Source: Paractinoplanes brasiliensis (GTDB lineage Bacteria; Actinomycetota; Actinomycetes; Mycobacteriales; Micromonosporaceae). Taken from it: a stretch of DNA of 64,000 nt. Below the pieces are notes generated by a model, which was not told the origin of the DNA, searched no databases, and saw only the letters and a list, made by a program, of their open reading frames with translations. Made by a program: the position numbers and the translations under genes. The stretch's first letter is position 1, and the number at the start of each line of letters is the position of its first letter. Of this stretch, positions 8,324 through 17,409 are shown in pieces. The stretch lies in assembly GCF_004362215.1 (NCBI RefSeq), contig NZ_SNWR01000001.1, forward strand, positions 7,050,001 to 7,114,000, read 5' to 3'.

Positions 8324-9289
8324 ATGCCTGCCGACGAGGTGCTGACAATGGGACGCATAGGCGTCGACCTGTACCCGCAACAGACCGGGGTGTCTTTGCG
8401 GGAGGTCCGCACCTTCGAGAAGTTCCTCGGTGGGAGCGCGTCCAACGTGGCGGTGGCGGCGGCTCGGTACGGGCGGCGCTCGGCGGTGATCACCCGTACC
8501 GGCGACGACCCGTTCGGCGAGTTCCTGCACGACGCGCTGCGGGGCTTCGGCGTCGACGACCGGTACGTGACGCCGGTGCCGACGCTGCCCACGCCGGTGA
8601 CGTTCTGCGAGATCTTCCCGCCCGACGACTTCCCGCTGTACTTCTACCGGTTCCCCAAGGCGCCCGACCTCGAGATCCACCCGTCCGAGCTGGACCACGA
8701 CGCGATCCGGGCGGCCGGGATCTTCTGGGTGACCGGCACGGGGCTGTCTCAAGAGCCTTCCCGTACGGCGACACTGACCGCCCTCAGATACCGCGGCAAA
8801 TCCGGTGTCACGGTGTTCGACCTCGACTACCGGCCCATGTTCTGGGCTTCACGGGAGGAGGCCCGGCACTGGTACGCGCAGGCGCTCCCGTACGCCACGG
8901 TCGCCGTCGGCAATCTCGACGAGACGCACACCGCCGTCGACACCCGTGAACCCGTCGAAGCCGCGCGGCGCCTGCACACGGCCGGGATCGAGCTGGCGGT
9001 GGTGAAACAGGGCCCGGCGGGGGTGCTGGCCTCCGACGGCACGACCCGGACGGAGGTGCCGCCGGCGCCGGTCGACGTGGTCAACGGCCTGGGCGCCGGT
9101 GACGCGTTCGGGGGCGCCCTCTGCCACGGGCTGCTGGCCGGATGGGAGCTCGAGACGACGATGCGCTTCGCCGGCGCCGCCGGAGCCATCGTCGCCTCGC
9201 GACTGTCCTGCGCCGACGCCATGCCGACCGAGGCCGAGGTCCGCGCCCTGCTCGAAAAGGCCGCGAACCGGGAGGCGACCGATGGCTGA
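8324..9289 (+). CDS. iolC: 5-dehydro-2-deoxygluconokinase (PfkB family)
   Basis: 321 aa. PfkB signatures are present: GGSASNVAVAAARYG near residue 35 and the C-terminal VVNGLGAGDAFGGALCHGL with the catalytic Asp in GAGDAF. In inositol catabolism IolC phosphorylates 5-dehydro-2-deoxygluconate in the cytoplasm. Identity rests on the PfkB fold plus its place at the head of an iolB-iolD operon. The ATG at 8324 has GGAGG 7 bases upstream. The 3' end overlaps the next small ORF by eight bases. Confidence 0.9.
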   Translation: MPADEVLTMGRIGVDLYPQQTGVSLREVRTFEKFLGGSASNVAVAAARYGRRSAVITRTGDDPFGEFLHDALRGFGVDDRYVTPVPTLPTPVTFCEIFPPDDFPLYFYRFPKAPDLEIHPSELDHDAIRAAGIFWVTGTGLSQEPSRTATLTALRYRGKSGVTVFDLDYRPMFWASREEARHWYAQALPYATVAVGNLDETHTAVDTREPVEAARRLHTAGIELAVVKQGPAGVLASDGTTRTEVPPAPVDVVNGLGAGDAFGGALCHGLLAGWELETTMRFAGAAGAIVASRLSCADAMPTEAEVRALLEKAANREATDG

Positions 9290-9395
9290 CCTCGACGACC
9301 TCACGGCGCAGGGGCTGGTCGTCGGGCGGTCGCTGCGGTACCCGGCGAGCGGTTCGGCGAGCGACGCCCTCGATCGGCCGGTGAGCCTGCTGTGA
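9282..9395 (+). pseudogene. Internally deleted remnant of the inositol-operon aldolase (37 codons)
   Basis: An ATG inside the iolC stop opens a 37-codon frame ending in the GTGA overlap with iolB. It reads MADLDDLT followed by AQGLVVGRSLRYP and an Ala/Asp/Leu-rich end. GLVVGR-type sequence is the last-strand phosphate-binding motif of class I (beta/alpha)8 aldolases. Actinobacterial iol operons often have such an aldolase gene (Cgl0158 type) between iolC and iolB. The simplest reading is a large in-frame deletion that joined the first few codons to the last 29 while keeping both translational overlaps. A genuine small protein cannot be excluded. Confidence 0.55.
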
Positions 9396-10282
9396 GCGCC
9401 CGGGTGAATCCGCTCATGCCCAACGGCAGCACCGCCGACAAGCCGTTCGACGTTTTCGTCACCCCCGAGAACGCCGGGTGGAGGTACAGCGGCCTGCGCG
9501 TCCTCGACCTGCCGGTGGGATCGCGCGCCAAGTTCCTGACCGGTGACGACGAGATGCTGGTGCTGCCGCTCTCCGGCGGTTGCGACGTGGCCTGCGACGA
9601 CGAGCGGATGACGTTGACCGGCAGACGGTCGGTCTTCTCGCGGGTGACCGATTTCGCCTACGTGCCGCGCGATTCCACGGTGACCGTGCGGGCGCCCAGC
9701 GGTGGACGGTTCGCGCTGCCGTCGGCGCGGGCGACAAGACAACTGCCTTTCCGGTACGGGCCGGCCGAGGACGTCGCTGTCGAGTTGCGCGGCGCGGGAC
9801 AGGCCAGCCGGCAGGTCAACAACTTCTGCACGCCCGAGAGGTTCGAGGCCGACCGGCTGATCGCGTGCGAGGTCCTCACCCCGGGCGGCAACTGGTCGTC
9901 GTACCCGCCGCACAAGCACGACGAGCCGGGGGAGAAGGAGTCGGCGCTCGAGGAGATCTACTACTTCGAGGTCGCGCCGTCGCCGAGCGGCAGCCCGGGG
10001 TGCGCCTATCAGCGGGTGTACGGGCACCCCGACCGCCCGATCGACGTGTGCGCCGAGGTGCGCAGCGGCGACGTGGTGCTCGTCCCGTACGGGTGGCACG
10101 GGCCGTCGATGGCCGCGCCGGGTTACGACCTCTACTACCTCAACGTGATGGCCGGGCCCGGCGAGCGCGAGTGGCTGGTGCGCGACGACCCTGCGCATGG
10201 CTGGGTGCGGGCGTCGTGGACCGGCGTCGACGTCGATCCGCGTCTGCCCCTGACGTCCAGCAGAGAGAGGACCCGTCCGTGA
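9392..10282 (+). CDS. iolB: 5-deoxy-glucuronate isomerase
   Basis: 296 aa from the GTG at 9392, which overlaps the upstream stop. IolB is a bicupin that isomerises 5-deoxy-D-glucuronate to 5-dehydro-2-deoxygluconate. The second cupin has the metal-binding set WSSYPPHKHDEPG, then ALEEIYYFEV, and the C-terminal VLVPYGWHGPSMAAPGYD with the last metal His. The length is usual for the family. It overlaps iolD by four bases (GTGA), so translation is coupled. Confidence 0.95.
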   Translation: MSARVNPLMPNGSTADKPFDVFVTPENAGWRYSGLRVLDLPVGSRAKFLTGDDEMLVLPLSGGCDVACDDERMTLTGRRSVFSRVTDFAYVPRDSTVTVRAPSGGRFALPSARATRQLPFRYGPAEDVAVELRGAGQASRQVNNFCTPERFEADRLIACEVLTPGGNWSSYPPHKHDEPGEKESALEEIYYFEVAPSPSGSPGCAYQRVYGHPDRPIDVCAEVRSGDVVLVPYGWHGPSMAAPGYDLYYLNVMAGPGEREWLVRDDPAHGWVRASWTGVDVDPRLPLTSSRERTRP

Positions 10283-12132
10283 GACTCACCGTGGGGCAGG
10301 CCGTGGTGCGGTTCCTGGCCAATCAGTGGACCGAACGTGACGGCGTCGAGCGCCGGGCGGTCGCGGGCTGCTTCGGGATCTTCGGGCACGGCAACGTCGC
10401 CGGGCTCGGCCAGGCCCTGTTGCAGGCGCAGCGCACCGGCGAGGCCGACCTGCCGTACCGGCTCGCCCGTAACGAGCAGGCGATGGTGCACGCGGCGGCC
10501 GGGTTCGCCCGGATGAGCAACCGGCTGCGGGCGTACGCGTGCACCGCCTCGATCGGTCCGGGTTCGACGAACATGCTGACCGGCGCGGCCCTGGCCACGG
10601 TCAACCGCTTGCCGGTGCTGCTGCTGCCGTCCGACGTCTTCGCCACCCGGGTCGCGCCGCCGGTGCTGCAGGAGCTGGAGGATCCGAGGGGCTTCGACGT
10701 GTCGGTCAACGACGCGTTCCGCCCGCTGTCGCGCTTCTTCGACCGGGTGTGGCGTCCCGAGCAACTGCCGGCGGCCCTGCTCGGCGCCATGCGCGTCCTC
10801 ACCGACCCGGCCGAGACGGGCGCGGTCACCCTCTGTCTCCCTCAGGACCTTCAGGCCGAGCCGTACGAGTTCCCCGACGCGTTGTTCGCCAAGCGGGTCT
10901 GGCACGTCGCCCGCCCGCCGGCCGAGCCGTCCTTCGTGTCCCGCGCGGCAGCCGTCCTCCGCGACGCACAGCACCCGTTGCTCATCGCGGGCGGCGGTGT
11001 CATCTACTCCGAGGCGTCGGCCGAGCTCGACCGGTTCGCCCGTGCGACCGGCATCCCGGTGGCGGACACCCAGGCAGGCAAGGGCGCGCTGCCCTGGGAC
11101 CACCCGCAGGCCGTGGGCGGTGTCGGCTCGACCGGCACCCCGGTGGCCAACCGCCTGGCCCGCGAGGCCGACGTGGTCATCGGGGTGGGCACGCGCTACA
11201 GCGACTTCACCACGGCCTCCCGTACGGCGTTCCAGCACCCGGACGTCAAGTTCGTGAACATCAACGTGGCCGCGTTCGACGCCGCCAAGCAGTCCGCGTT
11301 CCCGATCGTCGCCGACGCCCGTACGGGGTTGGACGCTCTGCTCGCGGCCCTCGACGGCGCGTCCTGGTCGTTCGACCTCGCCGCCGAGGTGGCGTCCTGG
11401 CAGGCTGCCGTCGACCACGCGTACCACCTGGGACACGGACCCCGCCCAGCTCAGACCGAGGTGATCGGGGCCGTCGACGAGGCCTGCGGCCCGCGGGACG
11501 TCGTCGTGCAGGCGGCCGGCAGCATGCCCGGTGACCTGCAGAAACTGTGGCGGGCCCGCGACCCCGGGCAGTACCACGTCGAGTACGGGTACTCGTGCAT
11601 GGGCTTCGAGATCGCCGGGGCGCTCGGCATCAAGCTGGCCGACCCGAGCCGCGAGGTCTTCGCGCTGGTGGGCGACGGGTCGTACCTGATGATGGCGCAG
11701 GAGATCGTCACCGCCGTGGCCGAGGGCGTGAAGCTCATCGTCGTGCTCGTGCAGAACCACGGGTTCGCCTCGATCGGCGCGCTGTCGGAGTCGCTCGGGT
11801 CGCAGCGCTTCGGCACCAGCTATCGCTACCGCGGCCCGGGTGGCGACTACGGCGGCGGTCACCTGCCGGTCGACCTGGCCGCCAACGCCGCATCGCTGGG
11901 CGCCGCGGTGATCCGGTGCCGCACGATCGCCGACCTGGCCGACGGGCTCAAACGCGCCCGGGAGTCCGACCGGCTGACCGTCGTGCACATCGAGACGGAT
12001 CCGCTCGCCCCGGCGCCGTCCTCCGACTCCTGGTGGGAGGTGCCCGTTCCGGGTGTCTCCGCCCTGTCCTCGACGCAGGATGCCCGCGCGGCCTACGAGA
12101 CCGCCAAACGCCGTCAACGACCGTATTTGTGA
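10279..12132 (+). CDS. iolD: 3D-(3,5/4)-trihydroxycyclohexane-1,2-dione hydrolase (ThDP-dependent)
   Basis: 617 aa. It has the three-domain layout of ThDP enzymes. The catalytic Glu lies in YRLARNEQAMVHAAAGFA; the central domain begins near AGGGVIYSEAS; the ThDP/Mg motif is GDGSYLMMAQEIVTA followed by VVLVQNHGFASIG. IolD opens the ring of trihydroxycyclohexanedione to 5-deoxyglucuronate. GTG at 10279 follows AGAGAGAGGA and lies in the iolB stop. Family length is 620-640 aa, so it is complete. Confidence 0.95.
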   Translation: MRLTVGQAVVRFLANQWTERDGVERRAVAGCFGIFGHGNVAGLGQALLQAQRTGEADLPYRLARNEQAMVHAAAGFARMSNRLRAYACTASIGPGSTNMLTGAALATVNRLPVLLLPSDVFATRVAPPVLQELEDPRGFDVSVNDAFRPLSRFFDRVWRPEQLPAALLGAMRVLTDPAETGAVTLCLPQDLQAEPYEFPDALFAKRVWHVARPPAEPSFVSRAAAVLRDAQHPLLIAGGGVIYSEASAELDRFARATGIPVADTQAGKGALPWDHPQAVGGVGSTGTPVANRLAREADVVIGVGTRYSDFTTASRTAFQHPDVKFVNINVAAFDAAKQSAFPIVADARTGLDALLAALDGASWSFDLAAEVASWQAAVDHAYHLGHGPRPAQTEVIGAVDEACGPRDVVVQAAGSMPGDLQKLWRARDPGQYHVEYGYSCMGFEIAGALGIKLADPSREVFALVGDGSYLMMAQEIVTAVAEGVKLIVVLVQNHGFASIGALSESLGSQRFGTSYRYRGPGGDYGGGHLPVDLAANAASLGAAVIRCRTIADLADGLKRARESDRLTVVHIETDPLAPAPSSDSWWEVPVPGVSALSSTQDARAAYETAKRRQRPYL

Positions 12133-12142
12133 GGCCGGTGCC

Positions 12143-13072
12143 ATGGAGATCCGTCACTTGACCCTCGGCAGCTGTCCCGACTCGTGGGGGGTGTGGTTCG
12201 CCGACGATCCCCGGCAGACGCCGTGGCCGCGGTTCCTCGACGAGATGGCCGCGGCGGGGTATTCGTGGCTGGAGCTCGGGCCGTACGGGTATCTGCCGAC
12301 CGACCCGGCCCGCCTCGCCGACGAACTCGCGCAACGGGGCCTCAGCGTTGCCGGGGGGACGGTCGGTGGCGTGGGCGGGCCGCACAAGGACTTCGACGCC
12401 GTCCTGGCCGAGACGCGCAAGGTGGCCGCGCTGGCGTCGGCGTTAAGATCGCGAAATGTCGTATACGTTCCTGTGCCGGGCTATCGCGACGACGTCACCA
12501 ACGCCTATCTGGAGCCGGCCGAGCTCGACCCCGGCGCCTGGCGGGCGCTGGTGACCAACACGAACACGCTCGGCCGGATGGTGTTCGAGGAGTACGGCGT
12601 CCATCTGCGCTTCCACCCGCACGCGGACTACCAGGTCGAGACGCAGGCCCAGACCGAGCGCCTCCTCGACGACACCGACCCCCGGTACGTCTCGCTGTGC
12701 CTGGACACCGGGCACCTGGCGTACCGCAAGGCCGATGTCCCGGCGATCATCCGCAAGTACCCGGACCGGATCGGTTACGTCCACATCAAACAGATGGACC
12801 CGGTGATCGCCGAGCGGGCGGCCCGCGAGGACCTGGCGTTCGGCCGGGCCGTGGCGCAGGGCGCGAGCGTCGAACCCCCGGCCGGCGAGCCCGACGTGCC
12901 CACTGTGCTCGCCGCGCTCGGCGAACTCGGCACCGAGCTGTTCGTCGTCGTCGAGCAGGACATGTACCCGGTCGAGTTCGACGTGCCGTTGCCGATCGCG
13001 CGACGCACCCGCGCCTACCTCAATTCCGTCGGCCTCCACTCCCGTCCCACCACCTCAGGAGACAAGACATGA
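12143..13072 (+). CDS. Sugar phosphate isomerase/epimerase of the inositol pathway (IolE/IolI/IolH-like)
   Basis: 309 aa TIM-barrel of the AP-endonuclease-2 superfamily. The start LGSCPDSWGVWFADDPRQTP, metal ligands in FHPHADYQVE, LCLDTGHLAY, YVHIKQMDP and the final VVVEQDMYP are typical. Either it dehydrates 2-keto-myo-inositol (IolE role) or it isomerises inososes (IolI role). No other dehydratase candidate lies in the operon, so the IolE role is attractive but unproven. ATG is 10 bp after iolD; the stop overlaps the next ATG (ATGA). Confidence 0.82.
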   Translation: MEIRHLTLGSCPDSWGVWFADDPRQTPWPRFLDEMAAAGYSWLELGPYGYLPTDPARLADELAQRGLSVAGGTVGGVGGPHKDFDAVLAETRKVAALASALRSRNVVYVPVPGYRDDVTNAYLEPAELDPGAWRALVTNTNTLGRMVFEEYGVHLRFHPHADYQVETQAQTERLLDDTDPRYVSLCLDTGHLAYRKADVPAIIRKYPDRIGYVHIKQMDPVIAERAAREDLAFGRAVAQGASVEPPAGEPDVPTVLAALGELGTELFVVVEQDMYPVEFDVPLPIARRTRAYLNSVGLHSRPTTSGDKT

Positions 13073-14061
13073 CCGCTCGGAAACGCACCTTCCGGATCCT
13101 CGCCGCCGGTGCGGCAGCGCTGCTCGCCGCGGCCGCGTGCAGCGACGGCGGCCGCGAGAAGACCGAGGACTCCGGCACGTCCGGCGGCAACGCGCCCGGC
13201 AGCTCGGGGTACACGATCGCCTTCATCACACACGAGACGCCGGGCGACACCTTCTGGGACAAGGTCCGCAACGGCGCCGACCAGGCGGCCAAGGACACCG
13301 GCGTGACGTTGAAGCACTCCAACGACCCGGAGGCGCCCAAGCAGGCCGTGCTGATCCAGAACGCGGTCGACTCCAAGGTCAACGGCATCGCCACCACGCT
13401 GGTCACCCCGGACGCGCTGGCCGGCTCGGTCAAGGCGGCCCGGGACGCGGGCATCCCGGTCGTCGGGCTCAACGCCGGCATCGACGACTATCAGCGGCTC
13501 GGCGCGCAGATGTACTTCGGCTCGGACGAGTCCCTGGCCGGCACCACCGCCGGCAAGCGCCTCGCCGAGCAGGGCGTCAAGCACCCGCTGTGCGTGATCC
13601 ACCAGACCGGCTCGGTCTCTCTCGAGGCGCGCTGCGCCGGGGTCAGGAGCTCCGTCGCGGGCACCGAGAACATCCAGGTCAACGGCGCCGATGATGCCGC
13701 CGTGACGGCGACGCTGCAGGCCAAGCTGGCCCAGGACAAGTCGATCGACGCGATCGTGACGCTCGGCGCCCCGCAGGCCCTCGACGCGATCAAGGCTCAG
13801 GAGCAGGCCGGCACCCAGGCCAAGCTGGTCACGTTCGACCTCAACGAGCAGGCCGCCACCGAGATCAAGAGCGGCAAGATCCTGTTCTCGATCGACCAGC
13901 AGCCGTACGTGCAGGGCTACATGGCGGTCACGTCGCTCTACCTCAACCTCAAGAACGGCAACGACATCGGCGGCGGCAAGCCCGTGCTGACCGGCCCGTC
14001 CTTCGTGGACGCGTCGAACATTGACAAGATCATCCCGTTCACCAAGAACAACACCCGGTAG
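13069..14061 (+). CDS. Sugar ABC transporter substrate-binding lipoprotein
   Basis: 330 aa. A lipoprotein signal ends in the lipobox LAAAAC (Cys24). The mature part has the periplasmic-binding-protein type 1 pattern of ribose/xylose/inositol binders: YTIAFITHETPGDTFWDKV, AGIPVVGLNAG, YVQGYMAVTSLYL. It should capture inositol or a related cyclitol outside the membrane and feed the adjacent permease. AGGAG precedes the ATG, which overlaps the previous stop. Confidence 0.9.
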   Translation: MTARKRTFRILAAGAAALLAAAACSDGGREKTEDSGTSGGNAPGSSGYTIAFITHETPGDTFWDKVRNGADQAAKDTGVTLKHSNDPEAPKQAVLIQNAVDSKVNGIATTLVTPDALAGSVKAARDAGIPVVGLNAGIDDYQRLGAQMYFGSDESLAGTTAGKRLAEQGVKHPLCVIHQTGSVSLEARCAGVRSSVAGTENIQVNGADDAAVTATLQAKLAQDKSIDAIVTLGAPQALDAIKAQEQAGTQAKLVTFDLNEQAATEIKSGKILFSIDQQPYVQGYMAVTSLYLNLKNGNDIGGGKPVLTGPSFVDASNIDKIIPFTKNNTR

Positions 14062-14068
14062 GCCCCCC

Positions 14069-15136
14069 GTGAGCCAGACCGTCGAGGCGCCCGCGCCGGC
14101 GCCGTCAGAACCCCCCGGTCACGTACGCCTGGGGCTCGCTCAACGGGTGCTGTCGCGCCCCGAGGTCGGCGCGCTCGTCGCCGCGCTCATCATCTTCGTC
14201 TTCTTCCTGGTGAGCGCGCCGTCGTTCCGGTCGGCCGAGTCGTTCTTCACCGTGCTCTACCAGTCGTCGGTGATCGGCGTCGTGGCCGTCGGCGTCGGCC
14301 TGCTGATGATCGGCGGCGAGTTCGACCTCTCGGCCGGCGTCATGGTCTACACGGCGGGCCTGGTCACGTCGTTGTTCTGCTGGTACTACGGCGTCAACCT
14401 GTGGGTCGGCGCGATCCTGTCGCTGGTCTTCTGCCTGGCGCTCGGCTTCGTCAACGGCTATCTGGTGACGCGTACGGGGATCCCGAGCTTCCTCATCACG
14501 CTGGGCACCTTCTTCGTGCTGCAGGGGGCCAACCTCGGCGTCACCAAGCTGGTGACCGGCACGGTGTCGAGCCCGGACATCAGCGACATCGACGGGTTCG
14601 GCTCCCTCGGCCGGATCTTCTCGTCCAGCTTCAAGATCGGGCCGGTGACGGTCTGGGTGTCGGTGCTGTGGTGGGTCCTGTTCGTCGCCCTGGCCGTGTG
14701 GACCCTGCAGCGCACCCGCATCGGCAACTGGACCTTCGCGGTGGGCGGTAACCCGGACAGCGCCCGTGCGGTCGGGGTGCCGGTGGTCCGTACGAAGATC
14801 GGGCTTTTCATGACGGTGTCGTTCCTGGCCTGGTTCGTGGGCATGCACCAGCTGTTCCGGTTCAACACGCTGCAGGCCGGCGGCGGCGTCGGCAACGAGT
14901 TCCTGTACATCATCGCGGCGGTCGTCGGCGGCACGCTGCTCACCGGTGGCTTCGGCAACGCGATCGGCGTCGCGATCGGCGCCTTCATCTTCGGCATGAC
15001 CAGCCTCGGCATCATCTACGCGGGCTGGGACCCGAACTGGTTCAAGGCCTTCCTCGGCGTCATGCTGCTGCTCGCCGTGCTGGTCAACCTCTACGTCAAA
15101 CGGATGGCCACGGTGCGGAGGTGGGACAGGCGATGA
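14069..15136 (+). CDS. Sugar ABC transporter permease (RbsC-like)
   Basis: 355 aa with 8-10 hydrophobic helices. The EAA-loop equivalent and conserved turns VGVGLLMIGGEFDLSAG, NGYLVTRTGIPSFLITLGT and AVGGNPDSARAVGVP are diagnostic of the ribose/inositol permease family. GTG at 14069 is 7 bp after the binding-protein stop. Its stop overlaps the ATPase start (ATGA). It forms the membrane channel of the inositol uptake system. Confidence 0.92.
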   Translation: MSQTVEAPAPAPSEPPGHVRLGLAQRVLSRPEVGALVAALIIFVFFLVSAPSFRSAESFFTVLYQSSVIGVVAVGVGLLMIGGEFDLSAGVMVYTAGLVTSLFCWYYGVNLWVGAILSLVFCLALGFVNGYLVTRTGIPSFLITLGTFFVLQGANLGVTKLVTGTVSSPDISDIDGFGSLGRIFSSSFKIGPVTVWVSVLWWVLFVALAVWTLQRTRIGNWTFAVGGNPDSARAVGVPVVRTKIGLFMTVSFLAWFVGMHQLFRFNTLQAGGGVGNEFLYIIAAVVGGTLLTGGFGNAIGVAIGAFIFGMTSLGIIYAGWDPNWFKAFLGVMLLLAVLVNLYVKRMATVRRWDRR

Positions 15137-15906
15137 GCGACGCGCTCATAGAGATGCGGGGGATCGGCAAGGCGTACGGGGCGATCCAGGCCCTGCAGGG
15201 CATCAACCTGCGCGTCGGCGCGGGCGAGACGACCTGCGTGCTCGGCGACAACGGCGCCGGCAAGTCGACCCTCATCAAGATCATGTCCGGCCTGAACCCG
15301 CACACCGAGGGCAGCCTGCGCGTCGACGGCCAGGAGGTCACCTTCTCGTCACCGCGTGAGGCGCTCGCCCACGGCATCGCCACCGTCTATCAGGACCTGG
15401 CGGTGGTGTCGCTGATGGAGGTCTGGCGCAACTTCTTCCTCGGCTCCGAGCTCACCGCGGGCCGGTACCCGCTGGCCGGGCTCAAGGTGAAGCAGATGCG
15501 CCGGATCGCCGATCAGGAACTGCGCAAGATGGGCATCGCCGTCGCCGACATCAACCAGCCCATCGGCACGCTCTCCGGCGGTCAGCGGCAGTGCGTGGCG
15601 ATCGCCCGCGCGGTCTACTTCGGCGCGCGCGTGCTCATCCTCGACGAGCCGACCGCCGCGCTGGGCGTGAAACAGTCGGGCGTGGTGCTCAAGTACGTGG
15701 CCGCGGCCCGCGACGCCGGGCTGGGCGTCGTGTTCATCACGCACAACCCGCACCACGCCTACCTGGTCGGCGACCACTTCGTGATCCTCAAGCTGGGGCG
15801 GATGGCGCTCGACAAGACCCGTACGGAGGTCGGCCTGGACGAGCTGACCCGGCAGATGGCCGGCGGCGACGGGCTGGCCGAACTGTCGCACGAGCTGAAG
15901 CGGTGA
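15133..15906 (+). CDS. Sugar ABC transporter ATP-binding protein (single NBD)
   Basis: 257 aa. Walker A is GDNGAGKST, the Q-loop is in VYQDLAV, the ABC signature is LSGGQRQ, Walker B is VLILDEPTAAL and the switch His is in VFITHNPHH. Unlike RbsA/XylG, which fuse two NBDs, this protein has one, so it must act as a homodimer. ATG chosen at 15133 within the permease stop. It powers import by the two preceding gene products. Confidence 0.93.
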   Translation: MSDALIEMRGIGKAYGAIQALQGINLRVGAGETTCVLGDNGAGKSTLIKIMSGLNPHTEGSLRVDGQEVTFSSPREALAHGIATVYQDLAVVSLMEVWRNFFLGSELTAGRYPLAGLKVKQMRRIADQELRKMGIAVADINQPIGTLSGGQRQCVAIARAVYFGARVLILDEPTAALGVKQSGVVLKYVAAARDAGLGVVFITHNPHHAYLVGDHFVILKLGRMALDKTRTEVGLDELTRQMAGGDGLAELSHELKR

Positions 15907-15910
15907 CGGC

Positions 15911-16927
15911 GTGCTCAGCGTCGGGGTCATCGGCACGGGCATGATCGGGCGGGATCACATCAGGCGGATGACCTCGGTGCTGGCCGGGGTGCGGGTCGCC
16001 GCCGTCACCGACGTGGACTTCGACGTCGCGCGCTCGGTCGCGGCGTTCACGGGCGCTGCTTTCCGGGATTCCGGCGAGTCGCTGATCACCGATGCGTCGG
16101 TCGAGGCGGTGGTGGTCTGCTCGTGGGGGCCGACCCATGAGCAGTACGTGCTGGCCGCGATCGCCGCGGGCAAACCTGTGTTCTGCGAGAAGCCGCTGGC
16201 CCCGAGCCAGGAGGCGTGCCTGCGGATCGTCGAGGCGGAGGCCGCGCACGGCAGCCGGCTCGTGCAGGTCGGCTACATGCGGCGGTACGACCCGTCGTAC
16301 CGGGCGCTCAAGGCCGTGCTGGCCACCGGCGAGCTCGGGGCGCCGCTGATGATGCACTGCGCTCACCGCAACGCGAGCGTGCCCGGCTTCTACGGCAACG
16401 AGATGGCGATCACCGACTCGGCCGTGCACGAGATCGACATGGTCCGCTGGATGTTCGGCGAGGAGATCACGGCGGTCCAGGTGCTGCGGCCGCGGCGCAA
16501 CTCCCACGGCGGCGAGCTGCAGGACCCGTTGATGCTGCTGTTCGAGATGGCGAGCGGCGCGATCGTCGACGTCGAAACCTCGGTCAACATCCGGTACGGC
16601 TACGACATCCGCGGCGAGATCGTCGGCGAGAACGGGACGGCGTCGCTGGGCTCGCTCAGCCCCGTGCGGGTGCGGCTGGGCGGGAAGGCCTCCGACCCGG
16701 TGCCGGCCGACTGGCAAGAGCGCTTCCAGACCGCGTACGACGTGGAGTTCCGGGAGTGGATCGACGCGCTTCGCTCCTCCGGGCGCACCTCGGGGCCGAG
16801 CGCGTGGGACGGCTACGCGGCCGCCGTGGTCTCCGACGCGGGTGTCACCGCCCTGCGCACCGGCGAACGGGTTCCCGTCGTCCTCGCCGAGCGCCCCGAG
16901 CTGTACGCGCCGGAGACCCCCACCTAG
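15911..16927 (+). CDS. iolG: Gfo/Idh/MocA-family inositol 2-dehydrogenase
   Basis: 338 aa. The Rossmann start LSVGVIGTGMIGRDHIRRM, the catalytic lysine motif FCEKPLAP and the substrate motif DSAVHEIDMVRWMFGEE (catalytic Asp/His pair) define inositol dehydrogenases of this family. It should oxidise myo-inositol to 2-keto-myo-inositol with NAD+, the first step of the pathway. It is the last gene of the operon, 4 bp after the ATPase, and converges on the SRPBCC gene with 2 bp between the stops. Confidence 0.88.
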   Translation: MLSVGVIGTGMIGRDHIRRMTSVLAGVRVAAVTDVDFDVARSVAAFTGAAFRDSGESLITDASVEAVVVCSWGPTHEQYVLAAIAAGKPVFCEKPLAPSQEACLRIVEAEAAHGSRLVQVGYMRRYDPSYRALKAVLATGELGAPLMMHCAHRNASVPGFYGNEMAITDSAVHEIDMVRWMFGEEITAVQVLRPRRNSHGGELQDPLMLLFEMASGAIVDVETSVNIRYGYDIRGEIVGENGTASLGSLSPVRVRLGGKASDPVPADWQERFQTAYDVEFREWIDALRSSGRTSGPSAWDGYAAAVVSDAGVTALRTGERVPVVLAERPELYAPETPT

Positions 16928-16929
16928 TT

Positions 16930-17409
16930 TCAGTCCGCCGTCGCCAGGTCGGCGTAACGCTGCAGGTAGAGCGGCCAGCCCTGGTCGTCGGCGACACCGT
17001 CGCGCAGCGACTGCCAGCCGGGGCCGTGCCGGTCGAGGTGGCGGTGCTCCAGCTCGACGCGGGTGCTCTCGGGCCCCTCGGCGACGAAGCGGACCTCGAC
17101 CTCGCTCGTGTTGGCCAGATCCTCCTCCAGCGTCCACTGCACCCCGATGTCCCAGCTGAAGACGACCCGGTGCGGCGGATCGCAGGCCAGCACACGCGCC
17201 CAGGCGCACACCCGCCCGTCCTCCACGACGTCGTAGATGCGGCCGCCGACGTGCCGTTCGAACACCGTCTCGACGATCGGTGAGTCCAGCAGATTGTGCT
17301 CGCGTGGCTTGATGTCGCCGAACCGCGTCGTGAACAGCTCGAACGCGCGCTCGAGCGGCGCCTTCACGACGACCTGCCGCAGTACCGCCGGCGCCGTTGC
17401 CTCGGTCAT
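16930..17409 (-). CDS. SRPBCC (AHSA1/activator of Hsp90 ATPase homologue) domain protein
   Basis: 159 aa. The pattern VLRQVVVKAPLERAFELFTTRF, then GGRIYDVVEDGRVCAWARVL, PHRVVFSWDIG and STRVELEHRHLDRHGPGW is the START-like helix-grip fold of the AHSA1 group. These small proteins bind hydrophobic ligands; function here is unknown. The ATG overlaps the stop of the ArsR gene (ATGA), the usual ArsR-SRPBCC pair, so it is likely repressed by that protein. Confidence 0.9.
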   Translation of the reverse strand: MTEATAPAVLRQVVVKAPLERAFELFTTRFGDIKPREHNLLDSPIVETVFERHVGGRIYDVVEDGRVCAWARVLACDPPHRVVFSWDIGVQWTLEEDLANTSEVEVRFVAEGPESTRVELEHRHLDRHGPGWQSLRDGVADDQGWPLYLQRYADLATAD

